A stretch of DNA of 64,000 nt, from NCBI GenBank assembly GCA_945923775.1, contig CAMELR010000002.1, positions 131,837-195,836 on the forward strand, read 5' to 3'. Each line of letters starts with the position of its first letter. The stretch's first letter is position 1. The position numbers and the translations under genes are program-made. Origin of the DNA: an uncultured Clostridia bacterium. GTDB taxonomy: Bacteria; Bacillota; Clostridia; Oscillospirales; Ruminococcaceae. The notes under the pieces were generated by a model. That model saw only the letters and a list, made by a program, of their open reading frames with translations. It did no database searches and had not been told where the DNA came from. Positions 16,836 through 26,312 of the stretch are shown piece by piece.

Positions 16836-17803
16836 TGAAACTCAGTAAGCAGGAAAGAATTGCGGTTTTAGTGATCGCTGTAGTTATTTTACTCGGACTT
16901 GGCATATTCCTTTTCATCGTTCCTAAGTTTGAGGCGATCGGCACATCGTCTGCTTCGCTCCTTAACAAGCAGGTAGAGCTTCAGACTGACATCGACCGCG
17001 CTGCAACCAAGGAAAAGCTCGGCGAGGATGTAATCAACGCATACAACGATGGCCGCAATATCGCGGATATGTTCTTTGAAGAAATGAAGCCCTACGAGGC
17101 CGACAATGAGATCAGAGAGTTCATTCAGTACTGCAAGGACAACGGCGTGAACATCGCTGTTGACTCCCTGTCAATCGGCGCGCCTACTGTTTCAACTCTG
17201 GGCGTAAGCTTCTCTACCGAGCCGGTAGTAGAGTATGACCTCAAGACCTACGCTACACAGGGTCAGGAGCCTTCCGCAGAGGAGCTCGAGGCTCTTAACA
17301 GAGAGGCGATCATGCAGGCTGCGCTTGCAAGCACACAGGCTGTTGGCTCTATTGACGTAAGCTTCACAGTTACCACTCTCAACTCCGCTGATATGCTGAA
17401 GTTCATTGATATCATCAATGACTACTACAAGCAGGAGGACGGCGGCATGATGAGAAAGGCGATCCGCCTTTCAAATGGTCTGTCCATTACCGACACCGAC
17501 GTTGAGAAGAAGTACGCAGACTATGTTGACGACCTGACTGCAAAGGCAGAGAAGGACGGTAAGAGCCGCCTTGAAAAGGACACCGGCAAAACTGTAGGCA
17601 AGCAGGATCAGAACGCCAACAATAACAACGCTGCTGACACCGACGACGGCGAGACCGCGAACACCAACAACAATAACAAGAACGACGACAAGACCACCAC
17701 ATTTGAGGAGAACGTATGCCAGGTTGACGTTACTCTGACAATGTACAGCATTGAGCGCATGCAGGATCCTACCGAGCAGCTCTCTGCACAGAACAATCAG
17801 TAA
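16835..17803 (+). CDS. PilO-like pilus alignment protein
   Basis: 322 residues: a short cytoplasmic tail, one membrane segment (about 8-30), then an extracytoplasmic coiled coil and an alpha/beta domain, as in PilO. Near residues 245-285 is an Asn/Asp-rich low-complexity stretch (ANNNNAAD, NTNNNNKND) between the predicted folded parts, not typical for PilO. The start overlaps the upstream stop (TAATG), indicating translational coupling with the PilM-PilN fusion. Assigned by position and topology. Confidence 0.7.
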   Translation: MKLSKQERIAVLVIAVVILLGLGIFLFIVPKFEAIGTSSASLLNKQVELQTDIDRAATKEKLGEDVINAYNDGRNIADMFFEEMKPYEADNEIREFIQYCKDNGVNIAVDSLSIGAPTVSTLGVSFSTEPVVEYDLKTYATQGQEPSAEELEALNREAIMQAALASTQAVGSIDVSFTVTTLNSADMLKFIDIINDYYKQEDGGMMRKAIRLSNGLSITDTDVEKKYADYVDDLTAKAEKDGKSRLEKDTGKTVGKQDQNANNNNAADTDDGETANTNNNNKNDDKTTTFEENVCQVDVTLTMYSIERMQDPTEQLSAQNNQ

Positions 17804-17816
17804 TCGCCCTTAGGAA

Positions 17817-17846
17817 GTAACACTTTTTGGAGCAAGGGACTATAAT
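17817..17846 (+). promoter_or_regulatory. Possible internal promoter before the PilX-like gene
   Basis: A perfect TATAAT at 17841-17846 has a weak GTAACA 18 bases upstream. It lies in a 126-base gap, large for this operon. Confidence 0.35.
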
Positions 17847-17856
17847 GAATCGTTCT

Positions 17857-17893
17857 CCTGCGCCGCTCAGCATGGGAATACCGGCGGCGCAGG
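17857..17893 (+). other. Strong hairpin ahead of the PilX-like gene
   Basis: A perfect 10-bp stem, CCTGCGCCGC with GCGGCGCAGG, encloses a 17-base loop. It lacks a U-tract, so it is more likely an RNA-stability or processing element than a terminator. Confidence 0.55.
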
Positions 17894-17929
17894 AAGGCAC
17901 TGCGTGAGATGCATTGGAGGTAATCAAAA

Positions 17930-20182
17930 ATGAAACACGCATTGAGAAAGTATCTGTCACCGTGCGGAAGCGCGTTGTTCATGGTGGTAAGTACCATGGC
18001 TGCGCTTACCGTTCTTGTGACTGCGATGTACATGTCTGTGCTATCGTCCAGACAGGTGCAGTATGCAACGTTTGATCAGGAGCAGGCGTACGTTACTTCT
18101 ACGTCAGTGGCTGATATTTTTACTGCATATATATCTGACAGCAAAAATGCAAGCACTACGATAATGAAGAAGATCAGCACAATGAAAGCAGGTCAGACTA
18201 TAACCACAAACGGCAACGACTTTGCCGCTTTCGGCGGAACGAAGGAAGACTCTGCCATTGGTGCATACACGGTTGATATCAAGCGTCTGAACAATGAGAC
18301 AATATCCGGAGTGGACTGGAATGTTTACGACATTGCAGTAACGGTTCAGAAGAATGGTATTGCTGAGACCACGCATTCTCTGGTCCGTTCCAAGAATGGC
18401 GAACCCACGCAGATGGAGCCTATCGACAGATTCTTTACCAGTACCGGATACCTCCCTAACGATGTGTGGATCTCCTCGATCACGTCAGATTCTACGGTTT
18501 ACTGCGACAATGAGTATACCGTATTCGCCAAGGATAAGAACGCTGCCAGCGATGGCGACGTAATGCTTAATATGGATATCATCTGCGCTGGCGGTGCATT
18601 GTTTAATGACCAGTCGACATTTAAGCCGTTTGACGAGCCGCTGACATGGGTATTCGGCAATAATCTTACGATCGGCAAGGACTGCACTGCGTCTACATTT
18701 GAGCTTGGAAAATCCTCTTCAGAAAGAGGCAAGATCATCGTTGGCGGCGATATGATCGCGTCAGCGTACGGCAGCCGTGATTTCGGCGAATATACAGATG
18801 TATATGTTTTCGGCAACTTATATATAGAGGGCAATCCTATCAGCTTCAAGGGCAATCTGTATGTAAAGGGCGATATCATCGTTAAGGACAGCAACTGGCA
18901 CAAATTCAGCAGTTTGTACCTGAACGGCACGATGAAAAGCGCAATTCCTGGTGGAAAAGTTAATACCGGAGAACTTGTACTTCACGATATGACCACGAAT
19001 AAAGAGGTTTTCAATGATGCGATCACCGAATCGACCAAGATACTCGATAATAGAATCGGCGCCTCTGTATTTCCCAAGTGGCAGGCAAAGACATCGGGAC
19101 TGACAGAAGACCCCATCACATTTAGAAAATGCGGTACCGCAGACGCTAAGTATATTCATTATATAAAAGATGACTGCACTATTGGAACTGTCAGAGACGT
19201 GGGCGATGGAAGCGACTCTCCGACAAACTTCACCATTATCCTTGATACGGGAGATGACCCTGATAATGTTCTTACCATTGGATTAAGCGGAAACGTTGAT
19301 AACGATGGCGACGGAAAATATGAAACATTTATGTGGTTCCCTGACACAGATTCGTCCAGACGTATTTCTGTGGTTATTGTCGGTCGCGGCTCCGTTGTTA
19401 TCGACGTGCCTGACGGCGTTACTTACCAGGCGACCGACCGTGAATTCTTCGGACATATTGCATGGTTCATGATGGGCGGAGGAGCAATAAAATACACGGA
19501 TAGCGGCGTGCCTTATTTTGAAAAGCCTGACGACCTTTATATAAAACTGAATGAGAGTATTCAGAGTGGTGATTTCATTCTGAAAAACCCTGACGGTACC
19601 TGCAACTACACCAAGGTGGGTACAGGAGATGACGCTGTTTATACCTGTTCTTCGCATGGCGGCTCATATGAAGCACATAATGTAGAAAAGGTAAATGAAG
19701 GCAAGAAGGACTCCCTTTGCAGAGGAAGAATCCTCAGAAGTAAAGTCGACGCGTTCTATGCGTCACATTCCAGCATAAAGAGTAATATTGTAGAATACTA
19801 CACGAGCTGCTTTGGCGAATCGCTGAACGGCAGCAGCGGTTACTCATCGGATTGCTATTATCCGAATGTTAATGCGTTTGTTATATCAGTTCTTGAAAAT
19901 GCCGATATCCAGCTCGGTGTTGATAAGATGACAAAAGACGCGATCATGCAGAACGTATTCTGCGGTTATGTTTATGCTCCGTACATGACCTATGTCTGCG
20001 TAGGTTCCGGTGGTGGCGGCGTCAAGAACGTAGGCGGTATGATAGTATCCGATATCGCACTGAGTGGTCCGTATAATTACGTTTTTGCTCAGCCTGAGCG
20101 CACCATCTCTCAGATAAGCGGAGAGGATATGGATAGTCTCCAGCCTAGCGGAAGCAGAGTATGGCGTGTTCACGGATATTGA
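17930..20182 (+). CDS. Large PilX-like pilus-associated surface protein
   Basis: A 750-residue exported protein. The N-terminus has a basic stretch and a single hydrophobic helix (about 13-37, GSALFMVVSTMAALTVLV) resembling the PilX N-terminal domain, which lacks the GFxxxE cleavage motif of true pilins. The body is mostly beta-rich: repeated GG/VGGDM, VFGNLYIEGN, KGNLYVKGDIIVKD strands around 245-330 look like a polymer-forming beta-helix, and a Gly-rich patch (GSGGGGVKNVGGMIVSD) lies near the end. Position between pilO and two minor pilins suggests a minor, perhaps tip-located, pilus subunit. PilX proteins are usually below 200 residues, so this is a large variant. GGAGG is 8 bases upstream. 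Confidence 0.65.
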   Translation: MKHALRKYLSPCGSALFMVVSTMAALTVLVTAMYMSVLSSRQVQYATFDQEQAYVTSTSVADIFTAYISDSKNASTTIMKKISTMKAGQTITTNGNDFAAFGGTKEDSAIGAYTVDIKRLNNETISGVDWNVYDIAVTVQKNGIAETTHSLVRSKNGEPTQMEPIDRFFTSTGYLPNDVWISSITSDSTVYCDNEYTVFAKDKNAASDGDVMLNMDIICAGGALFNDQSTFKPFDEPLTWVFGNNLTIGKDCTASTFELGKSSSERGKIIVGGDMIASAYGSRDFGEYTDVYVFGNLYIEGNPISFKGNLYVKGDIIVKDSNWHKFSSLYLNGTMKSAIPGGKVNTGELVLHDMTTNKEVFNDAITESTKILDNRIGASVFPKWQAKTSGLTEDPITFRKCGTADAKYIHYIKDDCTIGTVRDVGDGSDSPTNFTIILDTGDDPDNVLTIGLSGNVDNDGDGKYETFMWFPDTDSSRRISVVIVGRGSVVIDVPDGVTYQATDREFFGHIAWFMMGGGAIKYTDSGVPYFEKPDDLYIKLNESIQSGDFILKNPDGTCNYTKVGTGDDAVYTCSSHGGSYEAHNVEKVNEGKKDSLCRGRILRSKVDAFYASHSSIKSNIVEYYTSCFGESLNGSSGYSSDCYYPNVNAFVISVLENADIQLGVDKMTKDAIMQNVFCGYVYAPYMTYVCVGSGGGGVKNVGGMIVSDIALSGPYNYVFAQPERTISQISGEDMDSLQPSGSRVWRVHGY

Positions 20183-20200
20183 TCCTTGGGGGAGTGACTT

Positions 20201-21214
20201 ATGTTAAAAAAATTCTTATCTCGTCGGGGATTCACCATCGTTGAGGTACTGGTGGCTTTTGTCATTTTCTCAATTATGGCGGCGATGATCGCAATGATTC
20301 TTAATACTACCATGAGAACGAGGCAGGGCAATATCGACCTTGAAAATGAGATCGCCGAGCAGAAGGAAAAGTATTATCTGAACACTCAGAAAACTGACTA
20401 CACTGCTAAGGACGGTACGATCCAGCTTAATTTTACAGATGGCGCTGGTAATGTCTCCGTTGACTATTCCGTAGGAAATCCGAATGCTGCTACTGACGAC
20501 AATAATATTGAGCTTGACTATTATATCGGCAACGTCAATTACAATGCTGTCGATGATAATGGCAAAAAGGGCGATAAAACCTCTGGCAGCGTTATGGAAC
20601 GTCTGGATTCACGCATCTATGGCGCAAACGGAATTTCAGAGATCGATATAAAGGCTACTGATCTTGGACCGGTCGAAAGCGGCGGGTACAGGTACGAGTT
20701 TGATATTCTGACCTACTCCAGCACACTGGTGGGCACACAGAACGAGTATCTCGCCCAGTTTAAGATGCTGTTTCCGTGCAAGATACTTGACTACGGATAT
20801 ATCCAGCATAATGGAACAAATCCTATTCCCAAGAGCGAAGGCTCAAATCTGGATTATTACAAATTTGATATCTGTACGCCTAATTCCAGAGTGCTGTGCG
20901 TAGGAAGCAGAATGAAGTGCAGTTACTCGCTGTTTTCTGATAATACGCAAAAGAAAATGTGGGTAACGCTTGAATCTGAAATCGACGTAAACGATCTGAA
21001 CAAGATCTTCGGCACCAGCAAAACCGATCAGACCAGCACCAAGGACGGCAACTACTTCGTTTTCACACCGTATATTGAGACGGTAGAGATCGGTAAGGAA
21101 GGGCCGCATGACGATCCCGGCACGATCAAGCACGTAAATATTTTCGGCGCATTCCCGAAGGAGGAGAAAACACCGGAAACACCTTCTGGCGACAAATCAA
21201 CTTCGGAAGCATGA
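20201..21214 (+). CDS. Minor prepilin (PilW-like)
   Basis: 337 residues with a class III signal: 10-residue leader ending in Gly, then FTIVEVLVAFVIFSIMAAM with Glu at mature position 5. The remainder is a long soluble domain with Asp/Asn-rich turns. It follows the PilX-like gene by 18 bases and its stop region overlaps the next prepilin. Gene order (PilX-like, then two prepilins) matches minor-pilin clusters that prime pilus assembly. Subtype is inferred from order and length only. Confidence 0.8.
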   Translation: MLKKFLSRRGFTIVEVLVAFVIFSIMAAMIAMILNTTMRTRQGNIDLENEIAEQKEKYYLNTQKTDYTAKDGTIQLNFTDGAGNVSVDYSVGNPNAATDDNNIELDYYIGNVNYNAVDDNGKKGDKTSGSVMERLDSRIYGANGISEIDIKATDLGPVESGGYRYEFDILTYSSTLVGTQNEYLAQFKMLFPCKILDYGYIQHNGTNPIPKSEGSNLDYYKFDICTPNSRVLCVGSRMKCSYSLFSDNTQKKMWVTLESEIDVNDLNKIFGTSKTDQTSTKDGNYFVFTPYIETVEIGKEGPHDDPGTIKHVNIFGAFPKEEKTPETPSGDKSTSEA

Positions 21215-21225
21215 GGAGGATTGAC

Positions 21226-22068
21226 ATGAAATCTATGATCCGGCTTCTGCTTCTGAAGAAGCGAAACAAAGGCGGATTTACTCTCGTTGAGGTCGTTGTA
21301 TCGGTGGCGCTTCTGGCTATACTTATGGGCGGCATGATGATGTTCATTGCGCCCATAGTAAGGAACTTCAATGATAACCAGAAGGATCAGTCGGCACAGA
21401 GTGTTTCGGCTTGCATCAACGATTATATCGTTCACAGTATTCGCTATGCGACCCAGGTCGCTGTGTTTTCCAACACGGACTACGCTACGCTGATGAGTAA
21501 CTCGGCAAGTCTTGACAGAATCAAGGCAATGAACGATTACTGTAATTCTGCCAACAGCTCTAACCAGGCGTATCAGCTAAAGTGCCTCAGCCTCAAGTAT
21601 GACGCTGCAACCAGCATGTATTATCTGTATGAGGAAAAGGTCGACAGCACGTCCAACGGCAAGATTTACGAGGATAAACCAGGCGTAGACGCTTCCAAGA
21701 AGCCCAGAAAGGTGTTCAGCGACTGCTTCTACAACGATCTGTACATGACGTTCGAGATAGTCCAGCCTGAAAACGGCGACTACGGCAAGATCGATAGCGC
21801 ACCTCTGTTAAGAAATGACGCACTCAAGTTTACAATCAATGCTTACAGGGACTCCGCGCGACAGACCATGATCTATTACGGCGAGGGTATCTCGGAGATG
21901 AGAAACATCAAGGGAATGCTCAAGCATGGAGGAAAGGCTGAGGATTACAATATCACAGTTTCCCCGGCGAGCCCGGTATCCTTTGACGCAATGGCAGACG
22001 GAGATCCGCGCGATATTTACATCTATTATATCAAGCGTACCCTCGCCGTTACTCCCACAACGCCATAA
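21226..22068 (+). CDS. Minor prepilin
   Basis: 280 residues. The leader of 17 residues is basic and ends GG, then FTLVEVVVSVALLAILMGG with Glu5. ATG at 21226 lies 5 bases after GAGGAGGA; an earlier in-frame ATG at 21211 overlaps the previous gene's stop but has no ribosome site, so the later start is preferred. The soluble part has no motif I recognise. Last gene of the upstream pil operon, followed by a two-way terminator shared with prepilin peptidase. Confidence 0.8.
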   Translation: MKSMIRLLLLKKRNKGGFTLVEVVVSVALLAILMGGMMMFIAPIVRNFNDNQKDQSAQSVSACINDYIVHSIRYATQVAVFSNTDYATLMSNSASLDRIKAMNDYCNSANSSNQAYQLKCLSLKYDAATSMYYLYEEKVDSTSNGKIYEDKPGVDASKKPRKVFSDCFYNDLYMTFEIVQPENGDYGKIDSAPLLRNDALKFTINAYRDSARQTMIYYGEGISEMRNIKGMLKHGGKAEDYNITVSPASPVSFDAMADGDPRDIYIYYIKRTLAVTPTTP

Positions 22069-22076
22069 TAAAAAAA

Positions 22077-22107
22077 TTCCGCACCGCCTTAAATGTGCGG
22101 TGCGGAA
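22077..22107. terminator. Bidirectional terminator between minor pilins and prepilin peptidase
   Basis: An 11-bp stem TTCCGCACCGC / GCGGTGCGGAA with a 9-base loop; A-run on the left and A/T-rich sequence on the right serve the two directions. Confidence 0.85.
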
Positions 22108-22125
22108 TATATTATGATTACATTA

Positions 22126-23184
22126 TCAGCCCGGGAACATCAGGCTGACGTACCAGTTGATGACCTGGCTTCCGAACAGGAACGCATATGCGATTCCTAT
22201 CGCGAGGAACGGCCCGAATACCATTCGGCGGGAGTACTTCACCTTTTCGATGAGATCCTCCTTGATACGAATGCGGAACGTGCCCTCCCTTTCGGTGGTT
22301 ATCTGCTCGCGTACTGCACGGCTGAGCGCGGATTTATCCGGCAGACCCTTCCATGCGGCTTCGTCCAGAAACTCCCACTCGATGTCGGTTGTTCCACCGG
22401 AGATGCTGCCGACGATAACGTCGCTGCACCCTTCCTTGACGTATCCTACGTCGCTGTCGAGTTGCTGCTGATACCAGTCGGTCACGATCTGGCGGATCTT
22501 CTCTGTTACTTCCTGCTCCGCCTTTTTATCACGGAACTTCTTGACGATACCGTAGATCGCGCCGAGCACGATTCCTACGAACAGCGCCGGGAACACGCGG
22601 TAGCCGAGAAGCAGCGAGGCTCCGAGCATGAGCTGAAGATCGCCGCCGCCCATTCCTCCGACAAGCACGAGAATGAAGAACATCACGGCGACAACTCCGA
22701 GGGAGATAAGGCGCTCATACCAGGGGGCGAGCATTTCAGGTCCCCACGGAATGAAGAACGACGCGATACCGAGTACGCCGACGGTTATGCTGCACCAGTA
22801 GGGTATTTCGAAGTGGTCGATGTCTATGCCGCTGAGTACAATAAGTACGGCGAACAGGACGCACGCCACCGCAAATTCCCACGAGAAGCCGTATACCAGG
22901 TAGGCTCCGAGGTAGGAGACCGCACAGACCGCTTCCATGATCATGTAGCGGGGAGAGATCTTCGAACCGCAGAACCGGCACTTTCCGCGCAGAATGATCC
23001 AACTGAAGATCGGGAACATATCGTACCACTTCAGGCGGTTTCCGCAGGAGAAGCAGTGCGACGGCTCGGTGATTATCGACTGCTTCAGCGGCGTGCGGTA
23101 TATAACCACGTTGAGGAAGCTTCCGATAACAGAGCCGAACACGAATACGAAAACACAGGTCACGATGTAAATAGCTGTTGTCAT
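22126..23184 (-). CDS. pilD: Prepilin peptidase with a large soluble insertion
   Basis: Membrane aspartyl protease that removes prepilin leaders and usually methylates the new N-terminus. Marks: GSFLNVVIYR (21-30), zinc cysteines C44xxC47 and C69xxC72, the first aspartate motif GIDIDHFEIP (D121/D123), the second GGMGGGD (D182). The family averages about 250 residues; this one has 352 because about 100 hydrophilic residues (about 215-318) are inserted before the last motif MVFGPFLAIG. ATG at 23184 is 8 bases after AAGGAG. It lies opposite the pil operons and serves all six prepilins in the window. Confidence 0.93.
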   Translation of the reverse strand: MTTAIYIVTCVFVFVFGSVIGSFLNVVIYRTPLKQSIITEPSHCFSCGNRLKWYDMFPIFSWIILRGKCRFCGSKISPRYMIMEAVCAVSYLGAYLVYGFSWEFAVACVLFAVLIVLSGIDIDHFEIPYWCSITVGVLGIASFFIPWGPEMLAPWYERLISLGVVAVMFFILVLVGGMGGGDLQLMLGASLLLGYRVFPALFVGIVLGAIYGIVKKFRDKKAEQEVTEKIRQIVTDWYQQQLDSDVGYVKEGCSDVIVGSISGGTTDIEWEFLDEAAWKGLPDKSALSRAVREQITTEREGTFRIRIKEDLIEKVKYSRRMVFGPFLAIGIAYAFLFGSQVINWYVSLMFPG

Positions 23185-23214
23185 TATCATGACTCCTTTC
23201 TAAAAACTGATTTC

Positions 23215-23243
23215 ATTGTACCATAAACAAATGGTTTTTGCAA
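23215..23243 (-). promoter_or_regulatory. Promoter of prepilin peptidase
   Basis: Minus strand: TTGCAA (23243-23238), a 17-base spacer and TACAAT (23220-23215) with a TGg extension. Confidence 0.7.
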
Positions 23244-23367
23244 GGAGTTTTGAAAAATAACGGCAGGCTGAACTTAGCTTAATTCAGCAATATCCTATAA
23301 AGAAATATCCGCAGGGGCGGTTTTACGGCGGGGCTCCCGCTAATACCAGAAAGGAAGATCATTCATA

Positions 23368-25074
23368 ATGGCTGGACCTATCAGAAACCTTCCCATCGGT
23401 CAGATACTGGTGGAGAACGGATTCATCAATGAAAAGCAGCTTCAGGAGGCTCTCGACAAGCAGAAGCAGAGCGGCGGCAAAATGCTCGGCGACGTTATGC
23501 TTGAAATGGGGCTGGTGTCTGAAACTCAGCTTGCGCAGGCGCTGTCTATCAGACTGAAGGTGCCGTTCGTCGACCTTGCGTCAGTGCAGATAAACAAGGA
23601 CGCGGTAATGAAAATCCCGGAGGCTACAGCCCGGGAAAAGACGGTCATCGCGTTCGATATGCACAACAACCGCCTTATGGTGGCTTCCAACGACCCTATC
23701 AACTTCTACATATTCGAGGAGCTGAAGGTCCAGACCGGCATGGAGATAATCCCGCAGATATCCACCAAGACCCAGATCGAGGAGGCTATCGGCAGGTTCT
23801 ATTCGCAGCAGACCGTTAACAAGGTTATGAACGAGCTGGACGACGAGGCGGCGGCCGCAGCCCAGCAGAACCAGGTGGATACACAGTCCGGCGAGCGTAT
23901 CGACAACGCGCCTATCGTTCGACTGGTAAACACGATGGTAGAGACTGCGTTCAGAATAAACGCGTCGGATATTCATATCGAGCCTTTCAAGACCCGCACG
24001 CGTATCCGTTTCAGAATAGACGGCGAGCTTGTGGAGCAGGAGGCTATGAAGGTTTCCATCGCGCTGCATAACTCCCTCATCACGCGTATCAAGATCCTCG
24101 GCGGTATGAATATCGCGGAGAAGCGTATCCCGCTGGACGGCCGATTCGGTATGAAGATCGACGGTATCAACCTGGACGTCCGTGTATCTACTATCCCCTG
24201 CGTATATGGCGAGAAGTGCGTTATACGACTGCTCTCCACCGCAGATGAAAAGACCAGAAAGATCACCGACCTCGGTATGACCGAGTATAACTACGAGATG
24301 TTCAAGCAGATAATCCGCTGCCCGAACGGAGTTATGCTGGTTACAGGCCCTACAGGTTCCGGTAAATCTACTACACTGTACGCTACCCTCGGCGAGCTTT
24401 CCAAGCCTAACGTAAACATCGTAACAGTTGAGGACCCTGTCGAGAAAAAGATCGACGGTGTAAACCAGTGCCAGATCAACGCCAAGGCAGGTATGACCTT
24501 CGCGGCTGCGCTGAGATCTATCCTCCGTCAGGACCCTGACATCATAATGGTCGGTGAGATCCGTGACGGCGAGACCGCAGATATCGCGATCAGAGCCGCT
24601 ATCACCGGTCACTTCGTGCTTTCAACACTTCATACCAACGACGCGGCTTCCACTATCGTCCGCCTTGTGGACATGGGCGTTGCGCCGTACATGGTAGCTT
24701 CCTCGCTGGTTGGCATCATCGCACAGCGACTCGTAAAGCTCCTGTGCAATGAGTGCAAGGAAACTATCACGCTCTCTGACCCCGCAGACCTCCGCCTTGT
24801 AAGCAAGGATAAGCCGGTGCAGATATGCCAGGCTCATAAGGGCGGCTGCAAGAAGTGCAGAGGAACAGGTTATTCCGGACGTACCGCTATCCATGAGATA
24901 ATAGTTACGTCAAATGATATAAAGGAGCTTATCTCGAAGGGCGCTACCGCCGAGGAGATAGGCGCAAAGGCTACCCAGAACGGCACGCTGCTGCTGCGTG
25001 ACAACGTAACGCAGATGGTTCTTGCCGGAAGAACGACAATGGACGAACTGGTAAAGGCAACTTATACCGTTTGA
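23368..25074 (+). CDS. pilB: Type IV pilus assembly ATPase PilB
   Basis: Hexameric cytoplasmic ATPase that drives pilus extension. 568 residues: N-terminal MshEN/GspE-N domain (about 5-145), then the ATPase domain with Walker A GPTGSGKST (327-335), Asp box VEDPVE (354-359), Walker B DIIMVGEIRD (391-400), a His box near GHFVLSTLHTN (414-424) and the zinc site C460xxC463...C494xxC497. Start preceded by AAGGAAG. A -10-like TATAAA occurs near 23297, but no good -35 was found. It is followed by a 142-base structured spacer and pilT. Confidence 0.97.
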   Translation: MAGPIRNLPIGQILVENGFINEKQLQEALDKQKQSGGKMLGDVMLEMGLVSETQLAQALSIRLKVPFVDLASVQINKDAVMKIPEATAREKTVIAFDMHNNRLMVASNDPINFYIFEELKVQTGMEIIPQISTKTQIEEAIGRFYSQQTVNKVMNELDDEAAAAAQQNQVDTQSGERIDNAPIVRLVNTMVETAFRINASDIHIEPFKTRTRIRFRIDGELVEQEAMKVSIALHNSLITRIKILGGMNIAEKRIPLDGRFGMKIDGINLDVRVSTIPCVYGEKCVIRLLSTADEKTRKITDLGMTEYNYEMFKQIIRCPNGVMLVTGPTGSGKSTTLYATLGELSKPNVNIVTVEDPVEKKIDGVNQCQINAKAGMTFAAALRSILRQDPDIIMVGEIRDGETADIAIRAAITGHFVLSTLHTNDAASTIVRLVDMGVAPYMVASSLVGIIAQRLVKLLCNECKETITLSDPADLRLVSKDKPVQICQAHKGGCKKCRGTGYSGRTAIHEIIVTSNDIKELISKGATAEEIGAKATQNGTLLLRDNVTQMVLAGRTTMDELVKATYTV

Positions 25075-25076
25075 TA

Positions 25077-25216
25077 TGGGCGCGGGGATACCCCGGCGGA
25101 AAAGACCTCCCCCACGGCATGCGGACAGCGGAAAGCCGCGCGTGAGGGAGCAGACAGCTCCGCAGGGAATATTCCAGACCCAGCCGGAATACTAATTACA
25201 AAGGAGCGTAATCAAC
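25077..25216 (+). other. Structured RNA spacer between pilB and pilT
   Basis: Several hairpins fit here. CTCCCCCACG (25107-25116) can pair with CGTGAGGGAG (25141-25150) around an inner GCGG-AAAG-CCGC hairpin. The right arm of that stem can instead join GGAGC-AGACA-GCTCC (25147-25161). ATTCC (25171-25175) can also pair with GGAAT (25186-25190) shortly before the pilT ribosome site. The first two folds exclude each other, which is what a switch or processing element would need. No known riboswitch signature was recognised. Confidence 0.45.
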
Positions 25217-26302
25217 GTGGAAGGTATGAACACCAATATAATGGATATCAACAGAATTCTGGACGAGGCGCGCAACCTCGGCTGCTCGGACTTGCACTTC
25301 ACGGCAGGTCTGCCGCCGGTGGTACGTCTGCACGGCTCCATCAGAAAGCTCTCCGGATATCCTGACTGCACCGAGCCTATCATCGTAAACATCATCAACC
25401 AGATAACCTCTATCAAGCATAAGTCCCAGATCTCAAAGGGTCTGGACACCGACTTCTCGTATGTGTCCACCGCAGGATTCCGTCACAGAGTCAACGTATA
25501 CCGCCAGAGAGGCTACCACGCCGTGGCTATCCGACTTCTGCGCAACGATATCCCGACCCTTGCCGACCTTTCCCTGCCGGCTACTCTCGGCGAGTTCGCC
25601 ATGGCGCCGCGCGGACTGGTTCTGGTAACTGGCCCTACAGGTTCCGGTAAGTCTACCACGCTTGCGGCGATGATAGACCACATCAACCGTTCCAAGAACT
25701 GCCACATTATCACAGTCGAGGACCCTATCGAGTATCTGCACACCCACAAGCAGTCCATGGTAAACCAGCGTGAGATCGGGCAGGACGTAGACAGCTTCGC
25801 AGGCTCGCTGAGAGCGGCTCTCCGTGAGGACCCGGACGTTATCCTGGTCGGAGAAATGCGTGACTTCGAGACCATCAATGCAGCCGTAACCGCCGCAGAA
25901 ACCGGTCACCTGGTATTCTCGACACTGCATACCACCGGCGCTGCAGAGACCATCGACCGTATCATCGACGTATATCCTCCGCACTCCCAGGGTCAGATAC
26001 GCTCGCAGCTCGCGAACTCCGTTGTAGGCATCATCTCACAGACCCTCGTGCCCACCGCCGACGGGAAGGGTCGCTGCGCGGCTCTGGAGATACTCGCGGC
26101 TACCGACGCTATCCGCTCCATGATCCGCGAGGGCAAGATATTCCAGATACCGACGGCTATCGCTACCGGTAAGAAGAACGGCATGTTCACCCTCGACCAG
26201 GATCTTGCAAGACTTGTCAACATGGGCAAGATCACCAACGAGGTTGCACTCACCAAGTGCCAGGATCCGAACGAGTACAGAAGATACCTTGCAGTTGTTT
26301 GA
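25217..26302 (+). CDS. pilT: Twitching motility ATPase PilT
   Basis: ATPase that retracts type IV pili. 361 residues with an N-terminal PAS-like domain (CSDLHFTAGLPPVVRLHG), Walker A GPTGSGKST (139-147), VEDPIEYLH, REDPDVILVGEMRD and the His box GHLVFSTLHTTGAAETIDRI, which is the PilT rather than PilB form. The GTG start has GGAG about 11 bases upstream. Its presence means the pili are expected to retract and so can support twitching, pulling or DNA uptake. A pilin paralogue begins 10 bases after the stop. Confidence 0.97.
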   Translation: MEGMNTNIMDINRILDEARNLGCSDLHFTAGLPPVVRLHGSIRKLSGYPDCTEPIIVNIINQITSIKHKSQISKGLDTDFSYVSTAGFRHRVNVYRQRGYHAVAIRLLRNDIPTLADLSLPATLGEFAMAPRGLVLVTGPTGSGKSTTLAAMIDHINRSKNCHIITVEDPIEYLHTHKQSMVNQREIGQDVDSFAGSLRAALREDPDVILVGEMRDFETINAAVTAAETGHLVFSTLHTTGAAETIDRIIDVYPPHSQGQIRSQLANSVVGIISQTLVPTADGKGRCAALEILAATDAIRSMIREGKIFQIPTAIATGKKNGMFTLDQDLARLVNMGKITNEVALTKCQDPNEYRRYLAVV

Positions 26303-26312
26303 TGGTGATGAT

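Noticed and set aside
22093-23226. 377-codon open frame opposite prepilin peptidase
   Set aside because: The minus strand carries all PilD motifs; the opposite frame is a composition effect.
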